64,000 nucleotides of DNA from Costus lasius (GCA_027563935.2 JANVAS020000203.1:2728001-2792000), one strand, 5' to 3'; shown: positions 12,344 through 25,244, counted from the stretch's first letter. Notes: a model not told the origin generated them from the sequence alone. Translations and numbers: made by a program.

Positions 12344-14301
12344 TGTTGGTGTATATGCCCTAGGACCTAGTTTTGGTCAACTTATGTACTACTTGACATT
12401 GATACAAATATATCATTCTGGCATTGTCGTTATCATTGTTTGACTACACCTGCGATTGTGTACTTACATGATAATGTCCCTAGAGACAGATTGGATCTGT
12501 GCTCGAATTATAATCCCCAGTCAATGTACCTTAGTGGATATGGGACAGCTATGGTACTTGTGAGACTGGTATGTGGGCTGGTTAGACACGTGGTGCTAAC
12601 GCAGACACATGGGTATATCATTGGGGATATACTGGATAGACCCGCTATGAGGCTATGACTTGGTGTCATGAGTTATCCTCATAAGTGACAGGAGATGCAT
12701 TGATCCCTTGACTTGAGGTCATTGATCATTCTATATGATTAGGGACTTGCTTTGATACAACCTAACACCTTGCCGTAGCTGGGAGGTCATAACGGTTGTT
12801 ATTGAGCATGTCACGACCCATATGAGAAGATCAATGGACAGACATAGGATTTGCCCCCTTCCCTAAGGAAGTATGATATCCATGGAGCTCCTTTATGGTT
12901 CTATGACTGAGAGTGTATGGCCATACCCGGTGAGAACCTGTTTTAGTCATAGCCATGTGATTGGATGAAAACAAGTGGTGACACACTTGTCCAATCGGAT
13001 ATCAGTTCGGCAAAGAGACTGTAATGCATCTGTACCTAGTTGTGATGATGGGGATGTCAATGTCGATATCCATTCCAACGACCTGGGTAGCAGCGATGCA
13101 CTGCTAGGTGCCACTCACTGCTTGTGATGACCTTTGGTCAGCACTGCCAGCGTCAGAGGAACCTACAGGGTCGCACACCTTGATACTTGAGTTCTCGTAT
13201 TGATCGGGAAGCCTTATGATCGAGTTATTGGATAACTCGGATCTAATTGGGAGATTTCATCGGCGCCAATGGACCTGATGAGATGGAAGAATGTTATTGG
13301 AGCCAAACTTCATTTTTGGCAGGTTGACCCGTATTTGACCATGGTTGGTCACATTTGGATTAGGGTTGCATTGGATTGGATCCAAGTGCTTAATCAACCT
13401 ATGCAATGATGTTTGGGCTAGCTCATTATCCAATGAGGCCCAATAACAAGTTTTCATGAAGAGATGAGAGGCTAAAAGGGTATAATGGGGAGAAACATGA
13501 ACCATTAGGCGCCTAGGGGCATAATGGGGTCATGTTGGCGCCTTTCCTTCATTATGGAAGTAAAGGGCGCCTCCCCCTCTCTTCCTAGGATGGAATGCAT
13601 GCCTTTATGGCATTGCTTGAGGCGCAAGGCAAGGCCTTGGCGCACAAGGAAAGGCGTGGGAACAAAAGGTAAGGTTGAATGAGAATTATGGAAATGTCTT
13701 GGAGACTTTCCTTATCTCAAACCTCCTCATCCTAGCCCTACACTTGTCATGATCCTAGCCATTACCCTAACCGCCTCTTGCCCTATAAATGTGACCCTAG
13801 TCGCCCCCTCTTGTGAGTAATCAATCCTTGAAGGCGTGAACACAAGAAGAGGGGCGAAAGGCTTGGGGCAAGGGCGCATCTTCTTCCATAACCGCGAGCT
13901 TCTTCCCTTCTTCCTCTTTGGCGCAAGAGAAGGAAAGGCTTGGCGGCATTCTCCCTTCTCCTCTCTTCTTCTTCAATTGGCGCTTCTACCTTGGAGGTGG
14001 CGCAAGCATTCAAGAAGAGAACTAAGGCTTGGATCTTCTTCCCGAGGCTAGCACCGGGCGTGGAAGAAGAGAACTCAAGAGATCCGTGTGTGTGAGACTG
14101 CAGAGGGCGTACACTTGGACGCCTACATCGGCATCGCTCCACATTGCTCTTAAGGTATTTCCTAACTCATCGTGTCGACTCCCTTGCATGCGATCTTCAC
14201 TGGGTTTTTGGGACCGGCCTGTTTCGGGGACATTCTTCCGCTGCGAAAAATGTATGTCCATAACTCTGAAAATTGTAAAATGTCCCCGGGGTTTCCCAAC
14301 A
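12344..14301 (+). repeat. 3' LTR of G
   Basis: 1,958-bp LTR matching the 5' copy with about 15 differences seen by eye, including a 1-bp deletion near 12928. Ends CCCAACA. Confidence 0.95.
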
Positions 14302-14306
14302 GCAAA
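14302..14306. repeat. Target-site duplication of G, right copy
   Basis: GCAAA, identical to 4787-4791. F coding sequence resumes at 14307 without loss. Confidence 0.95.
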
Positions 14307-14904
14307 TGCTTGGAGCATAGCCTGCAAGTTTCAATCAGATCTTAGTGTTTAACATTAGATAGCTGTGAAAGCGATCCTTATATATATAGTTGGGAAGTAT
14401 AAAGGATTGGAGTCTAGTCTATGATAGACAGGAAAGAATTTTGTGTACAGGGGTACACTAACACTTCGTTCCAGTCTAGTGACTATTGATCACAGCCAGG
14501 AGTTGCGCTTTGCCTTGTTATGGTGTTATGTGCTGTAAGAGCATTGTGCAAACCAAAATGGCAAAATTCTACAAATAAGGCTGAGTACATTGCAGCTCCT
14601 TGTGGCAGCCAAGGAGGCAGCTTCATTCATTTGAACTTGATCTAGTTCATAGTGCTTGATGGTCCAGTATAGTTCTTACTGGGACCATAGCATGAGAGAA
14701 GGAACTTAATGCTCAAGTATGTACTGCAGCATATCATCTGATCTTAGAGATCATTGATAAGGATGATGATCAAATTTGTTAAAATAAACACAGATAGCAA
14801 TCTGGAAAAACCCACTGATCCAGCCTCTGGCGCAGCGGAAGCTAAATGCGTCATACTAGAGACATTGGAACTGACTAAACATCAGTTGTCCTTGGTCTTA
14901 GTGC
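14307..14904 (+). pseudogene. Decayed RNase H end of F pol
   Basis: Continues the F reading region after G. Recognisable pieces are the TTCGTTCCAGTCTAGTG segment near 14467 (DASFQS of RNase H), GCTGAGTACATTGCAGC near 14580 (AEY motif) and the ATAGCAATCTGGAAAAACCC segment near 14793 (NLADPLT). Frames are broken repeatedly. F keeps codons after AEYIA that G has lost. Confidence 0.7.
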
Positions 14905-17099
14905 AAGTGGGAGATTGTTGGTGTATATGCCCTAAAGACCAATGTATGGATATGGTCAGGCATTGTTTGAATGTACTTTGATAGAACTATTACTCTTTAT
15001 ATAGGCATGGTCGTTATTATGCAGACTTCTCTACCTGCGTTGATGTATTGAGTTGCGTAAATAATGTCCCAGGAGTTTGGATTGGATCCATTCTCATAAG
15101 CTATCCCCAGACAAGGTACCTTAACAGATATGAGACAGCTTTGGTATATGTGAGACTGGTGTATGGGCTGGTTAGGTGCGGGGCACAGTAACGCAGACAT
15201 ACAGGTGCATTGGATGCACTGGAGTGATCCACCGTGAGGATTGAGTTGTCTAGTCAACAAGTCAATCTCACATGCAAGAGGTTTTGCATTGATCCTTAGA
15301 CTTGAGGTATTCATGTCTAGATTTGATGTTGGGTATGCTTTAATACAGTCTTACGTCTCTCCGTAACTGGGAGACCAAAACGACTGTCATTGGGCATGTC
15401 ATAAGTCACGTAGAGACATGGATGACCAATAGTAGGATTTGCCCCTTCCTTCAGAGGAAGCATGATATCCACCTCGGGGCGCCCCACCTTATTGGTGCAT
15501 GACAGGAGAGTGTGGCCACACTTGTTGAGTCATGACCAATGCATTGGATAATAAACTTGAGACTAATCCAATGGCAGGATATCAGCTTAGGCAAAGGGAT
15601 CTGTAATGCAATGGGAATCCTCGTTGCTTGTTAGGAGTTGTTGCCATAATGACTTAAGTCCTATGACATGGGTAGTAGTGATGTGTTGCTAGATACCCCT
15701 CACTACTTATGATGTTTACATCATTGCCATCGTCATATGGATCCTACGGGGTCACACGCAATAGACTCTTGACGTTGCTTTAATCAGAAGCCTTAGGATC
15801 AAGTTATTGGATAACTTGGATCAATTTGGAAGATTTCATCAGCGCCAATGGGCCTGATGAGTTGGAAGAAAGTTATTGGAGCCAAACTTCATTTTTGGCA
15901 GGTTGACCCAAAATTGACCTAGATTGGTCACATTTGGATTAGGGTTGCATTGGATTAGATCCAATGGCTTAATCAACCCATGCCATGAAGTTTGGGCTAG
16001 CTCATTATGCAATGAGGCCCAATAATTAGTTGTCATGAAGAGGAATTGGCTTAAAAGGGCATAATGGGGTGAGGGAGGCGCCTTTGCTTCATTATGGAAG
16101 TAAAGGGCGCCTAGCCCTTCTTCCTTGGATGGAATACTTGCCTCTAAGGTAAGTCTTGGGGCTGATATGGCTTGAGAACTTTTATGGGAAGTTCCTAGGC
16201 GCATATGGACATAGGGAAGAAGTATATGGTAATGTCTTGGAGACTTACCTTACCTCAAACCCTAGTTTCTCCCAAAACCCTTACCCTAGCCGAAACTCCT
16301 CATGCATGTTGCGCCTAGCCACTTAGCCTTTGATGGTAAGAATGCATTTGAGGCATGTCTTGGGCTGATATAGTGTTTAGACTTTTATGGATAGGTTGAA
16401 TGAGGTTTATGGTAAAGTCTTGGAGACTTTCCTTACTTCAAGACACCTCATCCTAGCCATACACTTGGCATGATCCTAGCCCTTGCTCAAACCGCCTCTA
16501 GTCCTATTTATAGGACCCATTGTCGCCCTCTCTTGATGATGAACGCTTGGAGTCGTGAACACAAGTAGAGGGGCGAAAGCAAGGGCAAAGGGTGACAACA
16601 TCAAAGTGGCGCAACCCTTCTTCCAACAAGTGACCGCAAGTCTTCTCCTCTCCTCTTGGCGTGACTTGAAGAAGGACTTGGTGGCGCAATTTCCCCTTAA
16701 TCTTCCTCAAGGCCGAAACGCATCTTCTCCCTCTTCTCTTGGAGTGAAGAGGATAAGGAGTTGGCGGCATCTTCCTTGCACTAGGCGCATGAACCTTGGA
16801 GGTGGTGCAAGAAGAGTGAAGGAACCCTAAGGCTCGATTCTCTTCCCGAGGCTAGCACCGAGCGTGGAAGGGAGCAACGATCAAGGAGTCGACGCGTGGA
16901 TACTTGTAGAGGGCGAACACTTGGGCGCCTTCAACATGGCTTCGACATCTAAACAAGCAAAAGAGGTACATGTCTAACACATCCTTGTGTCTTCTCTCTC
17001 GCATGGATCCTTGGGAAAGGAATGTGTTTCGGGTGTAATGCTTCTTCCGCTGCATCCTGGGACTGCAAAATTTTAAATTACACCCGGCATTCCCCAACA
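14905..17099 (+). repeat. Polypurine tract and 3' LTR of F
   Basis: The tract AAGTGGGAG (14905-14913) is followed by an LTR at 14916-17099 (2,184 bp) that opens TGTTGGTGTATATGCCCTA and closes CCCCAACA. It is clearly diverged from the G LTR, with shared blocks around 15840-16100 and near the end. A TATA-like TATTTATA lies at 16505-16512. It is followed by 17100-17104 CTAGG, the probable target-site copy. Confidence 0.85.
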
Positions 17100-17104
17100 C
17101 TAGG

Positions 17105-17695
17105 TTAGTTCTTGTTTCTTGATTTTAGAAGAATAATTTCCATTATAATAATATGAATCTAGGATTGAGTTAATTTATTAACGTGGAGATCTTGTGCGAA
17201 AGTGAGGATCGGAACGTTGGAGAACCATAAGTAGAACTTGTGTTGAGACTCGGATGCACGAAAGTGATCCTTGAGATTCCACTTGAGATAATCAACTTAG
17301 AATTCGGATGCATGAAAGTGATCCTTGAGTTCTTTGATTGATAATTTACTTATTTTCAGCTTGGGATAGATCTTGCGCGAAAGGGAAGATCGGTCCCTGC
17401 ATGATTGTCTGCACGAAAGTGAGATGATCTTTTTATGAAGTAAATTATATCTTTATCATGATAAAATTAAACTGACGAACATCTTTTCATATCTAGTCAT
17501 AGAAATTAAAGTGAATGAAACCCTAGTCCCAGATTCTCTTTTTGATATTTTCGTTAGCCTTCATTAGTTCACTTGCATAGTTTCGATTGCTTAGATAGCA
17601 AGAAATCGGTTATTCGGTACTTGACAAACGAGGTCTCTGTGGTTCGATATCTTTCTTTATTATTTTGAGTATCTGTGCACTTGCAGACTACAACA
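17105..17695 (+). repeat. Right part of the J 5' LTR
   Basis: Aligns with 24260-24859, including repeated GGATGCACGAAAGTGATCC motifs, and ends ...CTACAACA at 17695. The left part is separated by F and out of view. Confidence 0.8.
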
Positions 17696-17701
17696 AGTTT
17701 T

Positions 17702-17719
17702 TGGCGCCATTGCTGGGGA
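17702..17719 (+). other. Primer-binding site of J
   Basis: TGGCGCCATTGCTGGGGA, six bases after the LTR end. It resembles the Asp-tRNA-type primer site usual in Athila elements. Confidence 0.75.
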
Positions 17720-17964
17720 CCTTGGTTTTTGTCAATATTGAAGATATTGATAGTATTGCTAGACTAGGTTTTGTTTTCTATTTATTTTCTTTTTTTCTAT
17801 TTATTTTTCTTTTCTCTTGAAATCATTTGATCTATCTACTTTGCATGCGCAGGAATCTTAGATCAGGACCTCTTGTACCTTTTGATCTTGAGATAAATAA
17901 AACTCTTAGACTGTGCAGGAAGTTGAGATTTGAAGAAAGTCAACAAGAAGTAGAAGAAGTGACC

Positions 17965-20424
17965 ATGGCAGAACAAAGATCACTTAGGGACTATGCAGCC
18001 CCTAATCCACGAGAGATTCATTCTAGTATAGCTAGACCAGTGATAGAGGCTAATAACTTTGAAATTAAGCCTACTTTCTTATATATGATTCAACAGAACC
18101 AGTTTGGAGGATCTCCTCTTGAAGATCCTAACCAACACCTTTCTTTATTTCTTGAACTTTGTGATACAATCAACATTAATAGAGTTTCTAATGATGCATT
18201 AAAACTGAGATTGTTTGCTTTTTCTCTTAGGGACCGAGCACGCTCTTGGCTTCAAGCACAACCTACCGGTACTTTCAGCACACATGGGAGCAATTGTCCA
18301 ATGCCTTCTTGATGAAATATTTTCCACCAAGCAAGACCATCCAAATGAGAAACCTGATTTCAAGCTTTGCACAGAGGGATGGTGAATCTTTTAGTGAGGC
18401 ATGGGAGCGATTCAATGACTTACAACGGAAGTGTCCTCACCATGGCATTGAAAATTGGGTTTCAATTCATACTTTTTACAATGGTTTGCTTTATAATACC
18501 AGACTAACTGTTGATACTGCTGCAGGAGGAGCTCTGATGAGCAAAAACCATTGATGATGCTTTCAAGTTGCTGGGAGAAATGGCTTTAAATCACAACCAG
18601 TGGACTTTAGAGAGAGGAGTGCTTTACAAACATTGTCAAGGTAAGAATGAAAATGATGGTTGGTGCACCTTAGCAGAAAAGGTAGACTCTTTATGCAACA
18701 GATTTGATTTCTTTAAAATGCAAATTGCTGTTGTTTCTTCATCTCTTGTTTGTGAAATATGTGGTAACAATGGTCATATCTCTGAAGATTGTAAAGTCAT
18801 TGCTAGTCAGGAAAGTGAACATGTTAATGCATTAGGGAATTATAATCAAGGTAGAAACAATGATCCCTATTCTAGTACCTACAACCCTGGATGGAGGAAT
18901 CACCCCAACTTATCTTGGAAGAATAATAACAATGTAGGGGGACAAACTGAAACTAGAGGATACCAACGAAAGCCAAATCAAAGTCAAAACTCAAATTAGA
19001 ATTCAAACATTGAGTCCATGCTAGAAAAGATTATGACTAATCAAAATCAGTTCATGCAAAATCAAAACAAAGAAATTGAAGATCTTAAGGGAATGATTAG
19101 TCAATTAGCTTCTCAAGTAGGATCATTAGCAGCTCACAACAAAATCTTGGAAAATCAAATAGCACAACAAGCTAGTAGTTCTTATAGACCCCCTGGAAAA
19201 TTATCTGGTAAACCTGAGTTGAACCCTAGGGAGCACTGTAATGCTATCATCATTAGAAGTGAGAGACAATTAGATGAAGCTAAAGGGAAAGTTGTGAACA
19301 ATGAAAAAGAGCCTAATGACGATCATGATGATGAATTAGAGTTAGAAAATATTCTAAACATGAGAAATCCCAAGTTAGTTTGCCACCTCAAAAGGGTGAT
19401 GAACCAAAAGGGGATGTACCATGTGAGAAAGATGATTCTAAACCTAATTTACCTCCACCTTATAGGCCACCTATACCCTTTCCACAAAGGTTAGTGCAAG
19501 CAAAATTAGACAAACAATTTGGCAAATTTCTTAAAGTGTTGAAAAAGCTTTACATTAATATTCCTTTTACTGAAGCTATATCTCAAATGCCATCATATGC
19601 AAAATTCTTGAAAGAGATCTTGTCTAACAAAAGAAAAATAGAAGACTATGGGTACTTGCACTGTGGCTTTATCTGAGGATTGTAGTGTTATTATCCAGAA
19701 TAAATTGCCACCAAAACTGAAGGATCCAGGTAGTTTCTCTATACCTTGTTCTATTGGAAGCATGTCTTTTGACCGAGCCTTATGTGATTTAGGAGCCAGT
19801 GTAAGCCTAATGCCTCTATCTATTTGCAGGAAGGTGGACATTGGAGAGCTTAAACCAACATCCATATATTTACAGCTCGTTGATAGTTCGGTAAAGTATC
19901 CTATAGGTATTTTAGAGAATGTTCCAATCAAGGTAGGTGAATTTTTGATACCTGCTGATTTTGTAGTCCTTGACATGGAAGAAAATCATAAAAATCCCAT
20001 AATTCTTGGTAGACCCTTTTTGGCTACTGCTGGAGCACATATTGATGTCAAGAAAGGAAAAATCACTTTTGATATTTGTGAAAACATAATTGAGTTTGAT
20101 CTTGCTGATTCTTTGAATAAACTTTCATATTCTGGATCGTGTTGTAGTATTGATATAGTAGATGATTTAGTTTATGATATTCATAATTTATTTGATGAAT
20201 CCTCTAATTTTGAAACTGACAATTTTTCTGAGGATATTGATAGAGGATTACAGGAGAAAGGACATCAAAATTCTGAGAAGAAGAAGAAAAAGAGAAGAAG
20301 AAGAAGAAGAGGCTCTAAGTTGATTGACAAAGGAAAGAAGATCTTGAGTAAATTTGGACACTATTTCAAGACTGAGCCTTATGTGATTGAAAGTGATGCT
20401 CAAACCAAAGAAAAATCAGGGTGA
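17965..20424 (+). pseudogene. Athila-like gag-protease of J, frameshifted
   Basis: The start ATG at 17965 opens MAEQRSLRDYAAPNP, a typical Athila gag opening, followed by the ANNFEIKP and QFGGSPLEDPNQHL segments. A frameshift lies near 18270, another in an A run near 18547, a TAG at 18997-18999, a frameshift near 19470, and an extra G near 19650. Zinc knuckle CEICGNNGHISEDC is encoded about 18751-18792. The protease (about 19690-20070) has the Athila-type CDLGASVSLMPLS active-site segment and ILGRPFL. The C-terminal tail is strongly basic (a Lys/Arg run near 20280). The reading region ends at 20424 with no RT following. The product would be particle protein plus protease; it is not translatable as it stands. 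Confidence 0.85.
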
Positions 20425-21652
20425 AAATTGAAGAATTCAAGATCAAATCTGAGTGCAGAAGGGTCAAGCTAAAGACCTTTAAATTAGCGCTTCTTGGGAG
20501 GCAACTAAGCTTTCTAACTTTAGTTTGCTTTCTTTTATTTACTTTTATTTTAGTTTATTCTTAGAACTAATTTTTATTTTATTTTTGTAGGTAAGCAAGT
20601 TTTGTCGCAAATTATGGCACTACCGTAATGCAAATTACGGTACCGTAATTCCAGTCTATTTCCGACCAGAAGGTTGTGACAAGATTACGGCACTATCATA
20701 AGTATTTTCACGGTACCGTATTTTGTGTCCAAAATCGACCTGAGAGTGTATTTGCTTTTACGACACTACTGTAAGGATTTTTACGGGGCCGTATTTTTGG
20801 AGCTGAATTTTTTTATTATTTATTTACCTAAAAAAACCAGAAAAAAAATTTTTGTGATTATTTTTACGATACTCCCGTAACCATTTTTGTGGTACCATAA
20901 TTTTCATCTGTTTTTAACCCGAAAGTTTTCACGTTTTTATGGTACTACTATAATATTTTTCACGGTACTGTAATCATGGGCATTTTTTGACCTGAGAGTT
21001 TGAGCCATATTACTGTATTGCTGTTTTGCAATTACGGCCTGTGTTTTTCAATTTCGCCAGATTACGGCACTATCGTAATTAATATTACGGCCGTAAATCT
21101 ATTTTTAGACGCGATTCTTGTGCCATTTTTTAAGGTTTTCTGGGCCGTGTTTTGGGGTTTCTCACTCGTTCTCGCGCCGACCTTCGAGCTCCGACCATCT
21201 CCGACCTTCAAAGCACACCGGCGACCCTTCCTTTCTGGTTTTCATGACCGATCTGGTACTCGCTCACCCGATTTCTCTATTTTGGCGAGTTTTCACGCGA
21301 GTTTCGCCCCTTTGTTCGTTTCTCTTCGATACTTGGTTGTTTTCAGAGATTCTTGCTTCCATTTGCTTCTTATATGATAGGCGATCAGTTCTTGCTCATT
21401 TCTAGAAGTTTTAGACTAGTTTCTGTAAGCGATTTGAGTTCAAACGAGCTAGATGTGCTGAGTTTTCATTGTTCACATTTTGCCTCTCTTTTTCCCACTG
21501 AATCTTTGAGTTCAATCGTGCATATTAGTTGATTCTTGTTTCTATTATGCTTGATGAGTATTCATGTTCATGATTGGAAGTATTATTTGAGTTTAAACTT
21601 GCTATACTTTGCTATATTATGTTGAAATCTAAAGTGCAGCTTGAGTACACTC
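20425..21652 (+). other. Spacer between gag-protease and ORF2 of J
   Basis: Opens with the CTTGGGAGGCAAC motif near 20491 (hairpin in K, broken here). It holds the palindromic array (20610-21095), then a T-rich and pyrimidine-rich stretch to the ORF2 start. Short ORFs at 21000-21405 have no recognisable domain. Confidence 0.6.
20610..21095. repeat. Array of paired palindromic CGTAA motifs in J
   Basis: About seven degenerate units of roughly 60-100 bp. Each has a quasi-palindrome like TTACGGCACTACCGTAA, a short spacer, then a palindrome like TTACGGTACCGTAA, then a T-rich stretch often ending GACC(T/C)GAGAGT. The best copy is a perfect 18-bp palindrome at 20633-20650. Further copies lie at 23245-23545 and, in K, at 27836-28312. 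Confidence 0.75.
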
Positions 21653-22989
21653 ATGGCCCCTAAGATTAAGCAAGTAGTTTCAAAGAAAAGAGGAAAATGA
21701 CTAGCCACATTTTCCACACCACCAAATCCCTATGGCATTATTTTTAGAGATGAAATTCAAGAGTCAAGGTACAATCAATTGGTGGAAAGAAGAGTTATCA
21801 ATACAAAATATGCTGATAAAAGGACTTTAGAGGCACTTGGACTCTACGAGGATGTATCTTGGATGTTTGAGCAAATCAGGGCTAGAAGATTTTTTGAGAT
21901 GACGCCATATACATATTTGCCACTTGCTTTGGAATTTTTGAGTAGCTTGAATGTGGATCTAAGAGAGTTTTCCAATGGACCTGCTGAAGGAGAAATCACA
22001 TTCAGGCTAGCTAATGTGGAGAGGAAGTTAAATTTGAGAGAAGTCAGATCTATCTTTCACTTGGGTTCAGGAGGGTATACCCAAATACCAATTGGGTTCA
22101 TAGAGAATGTGTTTTGGAACTAGATTACCCATGAGACTCATTTTTCTGCTGTTTCTGCTAGAGCTTCAAGGATCATGAATCCTTGTATAAAGTATGTTCA
22201 TAGAGTTCTTGCTCACACAGTCTTTGGCAGAGGAGACAGTGATGGAATGGTGTGTCAAACTGAGCTCTACTTTCTTTGGTGGATGCTTAATGGAGTAGTA
22301 GTGGATGTTGCCTTCTTTCTGATGAAGCACATGGATAAAGTAGCTAGGGTGAAGAAAGGCGCCATTGTAATAGGAGGGCTGATTACACCTATAACCCTAC
22401 ATCTGAATGTTGAACCCTATGGGATAGAAGTGGCAAGAGGGAATGCAAGGGTTGATCTTGAGTTTTGTATGACAATGAAAATGATAGTTAGAGAAGGGGA
22501 TGTCTTTTGTTTGGTCCTTAGACCAAATGACCCTACTCTACCATTACCCCATGTAGAGAAGACCACTGTGAAAGAAAGAGCGAATTGGAAGCTTTCACCG
22601 AGCACCGCCTTTATGCCACGTTGAGTGCAGTTCCACCACCACCCACTTCGGGTGGAAGAGACAATCCTTTTGGTATGGAGTCACCATCTCACCGTCCTGC
22701 TGATTCTACTCCCCCGGCTACTGATTCTTCCCACAGACCTACTGGAGGATGGTCTAGTGCCTTCGACCCAGGATTCCAGGCACTCTCCGCTGAGATATAT
22801 CATCAGGGACATCGTATGGAGAGGATGATGGATACCGTAGGGCAGATGAAGGACTCGATGCATCACCTTCATTACGATGTGGAACATCTCAGCAACTATA
22901 TGGAAGAGATGGAGAATTTCTTATATGATCATTTTGGATTCCAGGACTCGAGGAGAGGTGGAGACCATACTGGGCACCTGAGAGAGTAG
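21653..22989 (+). pseudogene. ATHILA-type second ORF of J, broken
   Basis: Homologue of the intact K protein at 28860. It starts at the ATG 21653, has a TGA at codon 16 (21698-21700), a TAG at 22121-22123 where K has Gln, and a frameshift near 22615 next to a small deletion. The frame then continues to 22989. Core segments TYLPLALEFLSSL and ITFRLANVERK resemble the ATHILA ORF-1 family, as I recall it. The C-terminal part is predicted coiled-coil by its heptad-like Met/His/Leu pattern. The role of this family is not established. Confidence 0.8.
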
Positions 22990-24859
22990 CTGATGACACC
23001 GAAATTTATAGTAAAATTTGTGCCATTTCATACATCTTTTTATGTCAAATTCATGAACCTTTGCTCATTTTTATTCCTTTTTTTATCAACTATTGCAGAA
23101 TCTACTTCTTTCTTGGTTTTTCATGATTTTCAGGTTAAAAGGCATGATTTTCAGTGGTTTTTAAGCAATTCAGATGCATGAATGAATTTCCACCATCAAG
23201 AGGAGATCACACGACAAATTTCACGTAAAATAGAGCTTCATAGCAAAATACGGCAGGGCCGTAATCTAAATTACGGTACCATAATTTTGCATCAAAACAC
23301 GGTGCAGCCGTAATTTCCGAGTGTTGCTGCATTCTGAGACGATTTGGAACAGAAACTTTTGTGGAAATTATGGCACTACCGTAAGGTATTTCACGGGCCG
23401 TATTTTGGTGCAGTTTTTCATCCGAAAGAATTCACGAAATAATGGCACTGCCGTAAAGAATTACACGGTACCGTATTTCTAGAAGATTCTTGTACCGAGA
23501 ACTCGACTGAAACTACGGCAATGTCGTAACCTTTTTTAGGCTGTAATTCTATTCCTGGCTCGCGACTTCCACGGTCAAATTTGTGTCCGATTTTTTGCGG
23601 TATCGATTGTGGACGATCCAAGCCATTAAATTCAAAGCTGTAAGAAGCAAAAGGAGAGCTTTTGACGAGACGAAGAGGAAGAGACGAGAAGCCCTAATTT
23701 TCGTTTACCATCGAGGGAGCAATCGACAGAGAGGTCCTTAGGGCACGGCCTCACGCTGAGAGGCATGAAGGTCACCTCAGGCCGCAATTTTTACACTGAA
23801 GCTTCGCCTGGAGGAGGAGAGGACACCACAAAAGTTTCAAAGCCAAAGGATCTCAGAGGGAGAAGAAATCAACAAAGGAGCGTCGCTGGCACTGTTCACC
23901 GCGGGTTTACAAGCAATTTACGACTGTAATTTCTATTACAGCCGTATTGTAATTTTAATTCTCCCTCTTTCTTTGATTTCTGACACTTTGATACTATGGT
24001 TTATTGTATTTCTTTTTCCATGCAAGCTTAATCTTATTTTGGGACATGGGGTTTAATCCCTTTGATTTTATATGATTAGATAACATTTATTTTGTCAAGA
24101 TAATTTTGCTATGATAATTCTACTTGTGTGATGACTTGTCTTTAATTCTCCTTAGTTTTATTAGTATCATAGAGTTTTCGCAATATGGACTTAAAAGTGA
24201 TTTGCTTGAGAACTTGAAACCCTAAAATTGAACAATAGGATCTCACCGTAAGAAATTAGGTTAGGTTCTTATTTCTTGATTTTAGTAGTTTAATTGCCAT
24301 GTTAGATAATTTGAATCTAGGTTTGAGTTATTGTGTCAAACGTGGAGATATTGCACGAAAGTGAGGATCAGAACGTTGGAGAACCATAAGTAGAACTTGT
24401 GTTGAGACTCGGATGCACGAAAGTGATCCTTGAGATTCCACTTGAGATAATCAACTTAGAATTCAGATGCACGAAAGTGATCCTTGAGTTCTTTGATTGA
24501 TGATTTACTTATTTTTAGCGTTGGGATAGATCTTGCGCGAAAGCGAGGATTGGTCCCTGCATGATTGTCTGCACGAAGGTGAGATGATCGTTTTATGAAG
24601 TAAATTATGTCTTTATCATGATAAAATTATTCTGACGACCTTTTCTTCATATCTAGTCATTAAAATTAAAGTGGATGAAACCCTAGTCCCAGTTTATCTC
24701 TCTGTTTATTTTTACACTCTTTCTATTATTTACTTGCATCATATTCGATTTGCTTAGCTAGTAAGAAAATAATTATTTGGTACTTAACAATAAGGTATAT
24801 GTGGGTTTAATATCTATTTTATTACTTTGAGTATCCGTGCAATTGCGGAAATAACAACA
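22990..24859 (+). repeat. 3' UTR and middle LTR shared by J and K
   Basis: 24260-24859 matches the J 5' LTR; 23711-24200 matches the K 3' LTR remnant, so the LTR covers at least 23711-24859. I could not fix its left edge. 23245-23545 carries more CGTAA palindromes. Only one LTR lies between J and K, so it serves as 3' LTR of J and 5' LTR of K. Confidence 0.7.
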
Positions 24860-25244
24860 AGCTTGGTGACACAACAAGTTTTTGGAGCCATGTCGGGGAG
24901 AGGCAAGTCCCCGTGTGCCAAACAATAAGTTTTGGCTGCGACACCAGAGATAAGTTTTTGTCTACCTACTTGTTGGGATACAACAAGTTTTAGGCGCCAT
25001 TGCCAGGGATCTTGGTTTTTTTCAATATTGAAGATATTGAAAGTATTGCTAGACTTGGTTTTATTTTATGTTTTCTGTTTTTTGTTCTTTTTGCTTGAAA
25101 TCATTTGATCTATTTGCTTTGCATGCGCAGGAATCTCAGATTAGGACCTCTTGTACCTTTTATCATGAGATAAACAAAACTTTTAGACTGTGCATGAAGT
25201 TAAGATTTGAAGAAAGTCAACAACAAGAAGAGGAAGAAGTGACC
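24860..25244 (+). other. Duplicated PBS region and leader of K
   Basis: Two PBS-like sites follow the LTR: a degenerate one at about 24882-24899 (TTGGAGCCATGTCGGGGA) and the better one at 24992-25009 (AGGCGCCATTGCCAGGGA). Between them are 90 bp absent from J. A short leader then matches that of J. Confidence 0.6.

Larger units (their letters stand above)
4792..14301 (+). mobile_element. Copy G: full-length Copia element, family 2 (Angela-like)
   Basis: Complete 9,510-bp structure: LTR, PBS for initiator tRNA-Met, long leader, gag-pol, polypurine tract, LTR, with a perfect 5-bp target duplication (GCAAA). LTRs open TGTTGGTGTATATGCCCTA and close CCCAACA; this terminus and the ~1.96-kb length resemble the Angela/BARE group, a lineage call made by resemblance only. 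By eye the two LTRs differ at about 15 sites, so the insertion is fairly recent. The element is not autonomous now: gag has a frameshift and pol has three in-frame TGA codons. Confidence 0.95.
1201..17099 (+). mobile_element. Copy F: old degenerate Copia element, family 2, interrupted by G
   Basis: F lacks its 5' LTR in this window because E interrupts its leader. Visible parts are the leader (to about 2125), decayed gag-pol (2126-4786 and 14307-14904), a polypurine tract at 14905-14913 and a 3' LTR ending at 17099. Coding similarity resumes exactly across the GCAAA duplication flanking G, which shows that G inserted into F. F itself lies in an Athila-like LTR: sequence from 17100 matches the undisturbed LTR near 24260, and CTAGG at 17100-17104 is its likely right target-site copy. 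F is far more decayed than G and is the oldest Copia copy here. Confidence 0.85.
17100..24859 (+). mobile_element. Copy J: Athila-like Gypsy element without RT, RNase H or integrase
   Basis: Layout: right part of a 5' LTR (17105-17695), PBS at 17702, gag-protease (17965-20424), a palindrome-rich spacer, an ATHILA-type second ORF (21653-22989), and an LTR-containing region to about 24859. No reverse transcriptase, RNase H or integrase motif lies between protease and second ORF, where an autonomous Athila would have them. K has the same layout, so the loss predates both copies. F interrupts the 5' LTR, and the rest of it lies left of the window. Confidence 0.8.

Noticed and set aside
21000..21405. 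125- and 95-codon ORFs before J ORF2
   Set aside because: Their frames overlap and are not kept well in K; the region reads as an untranslated leader.
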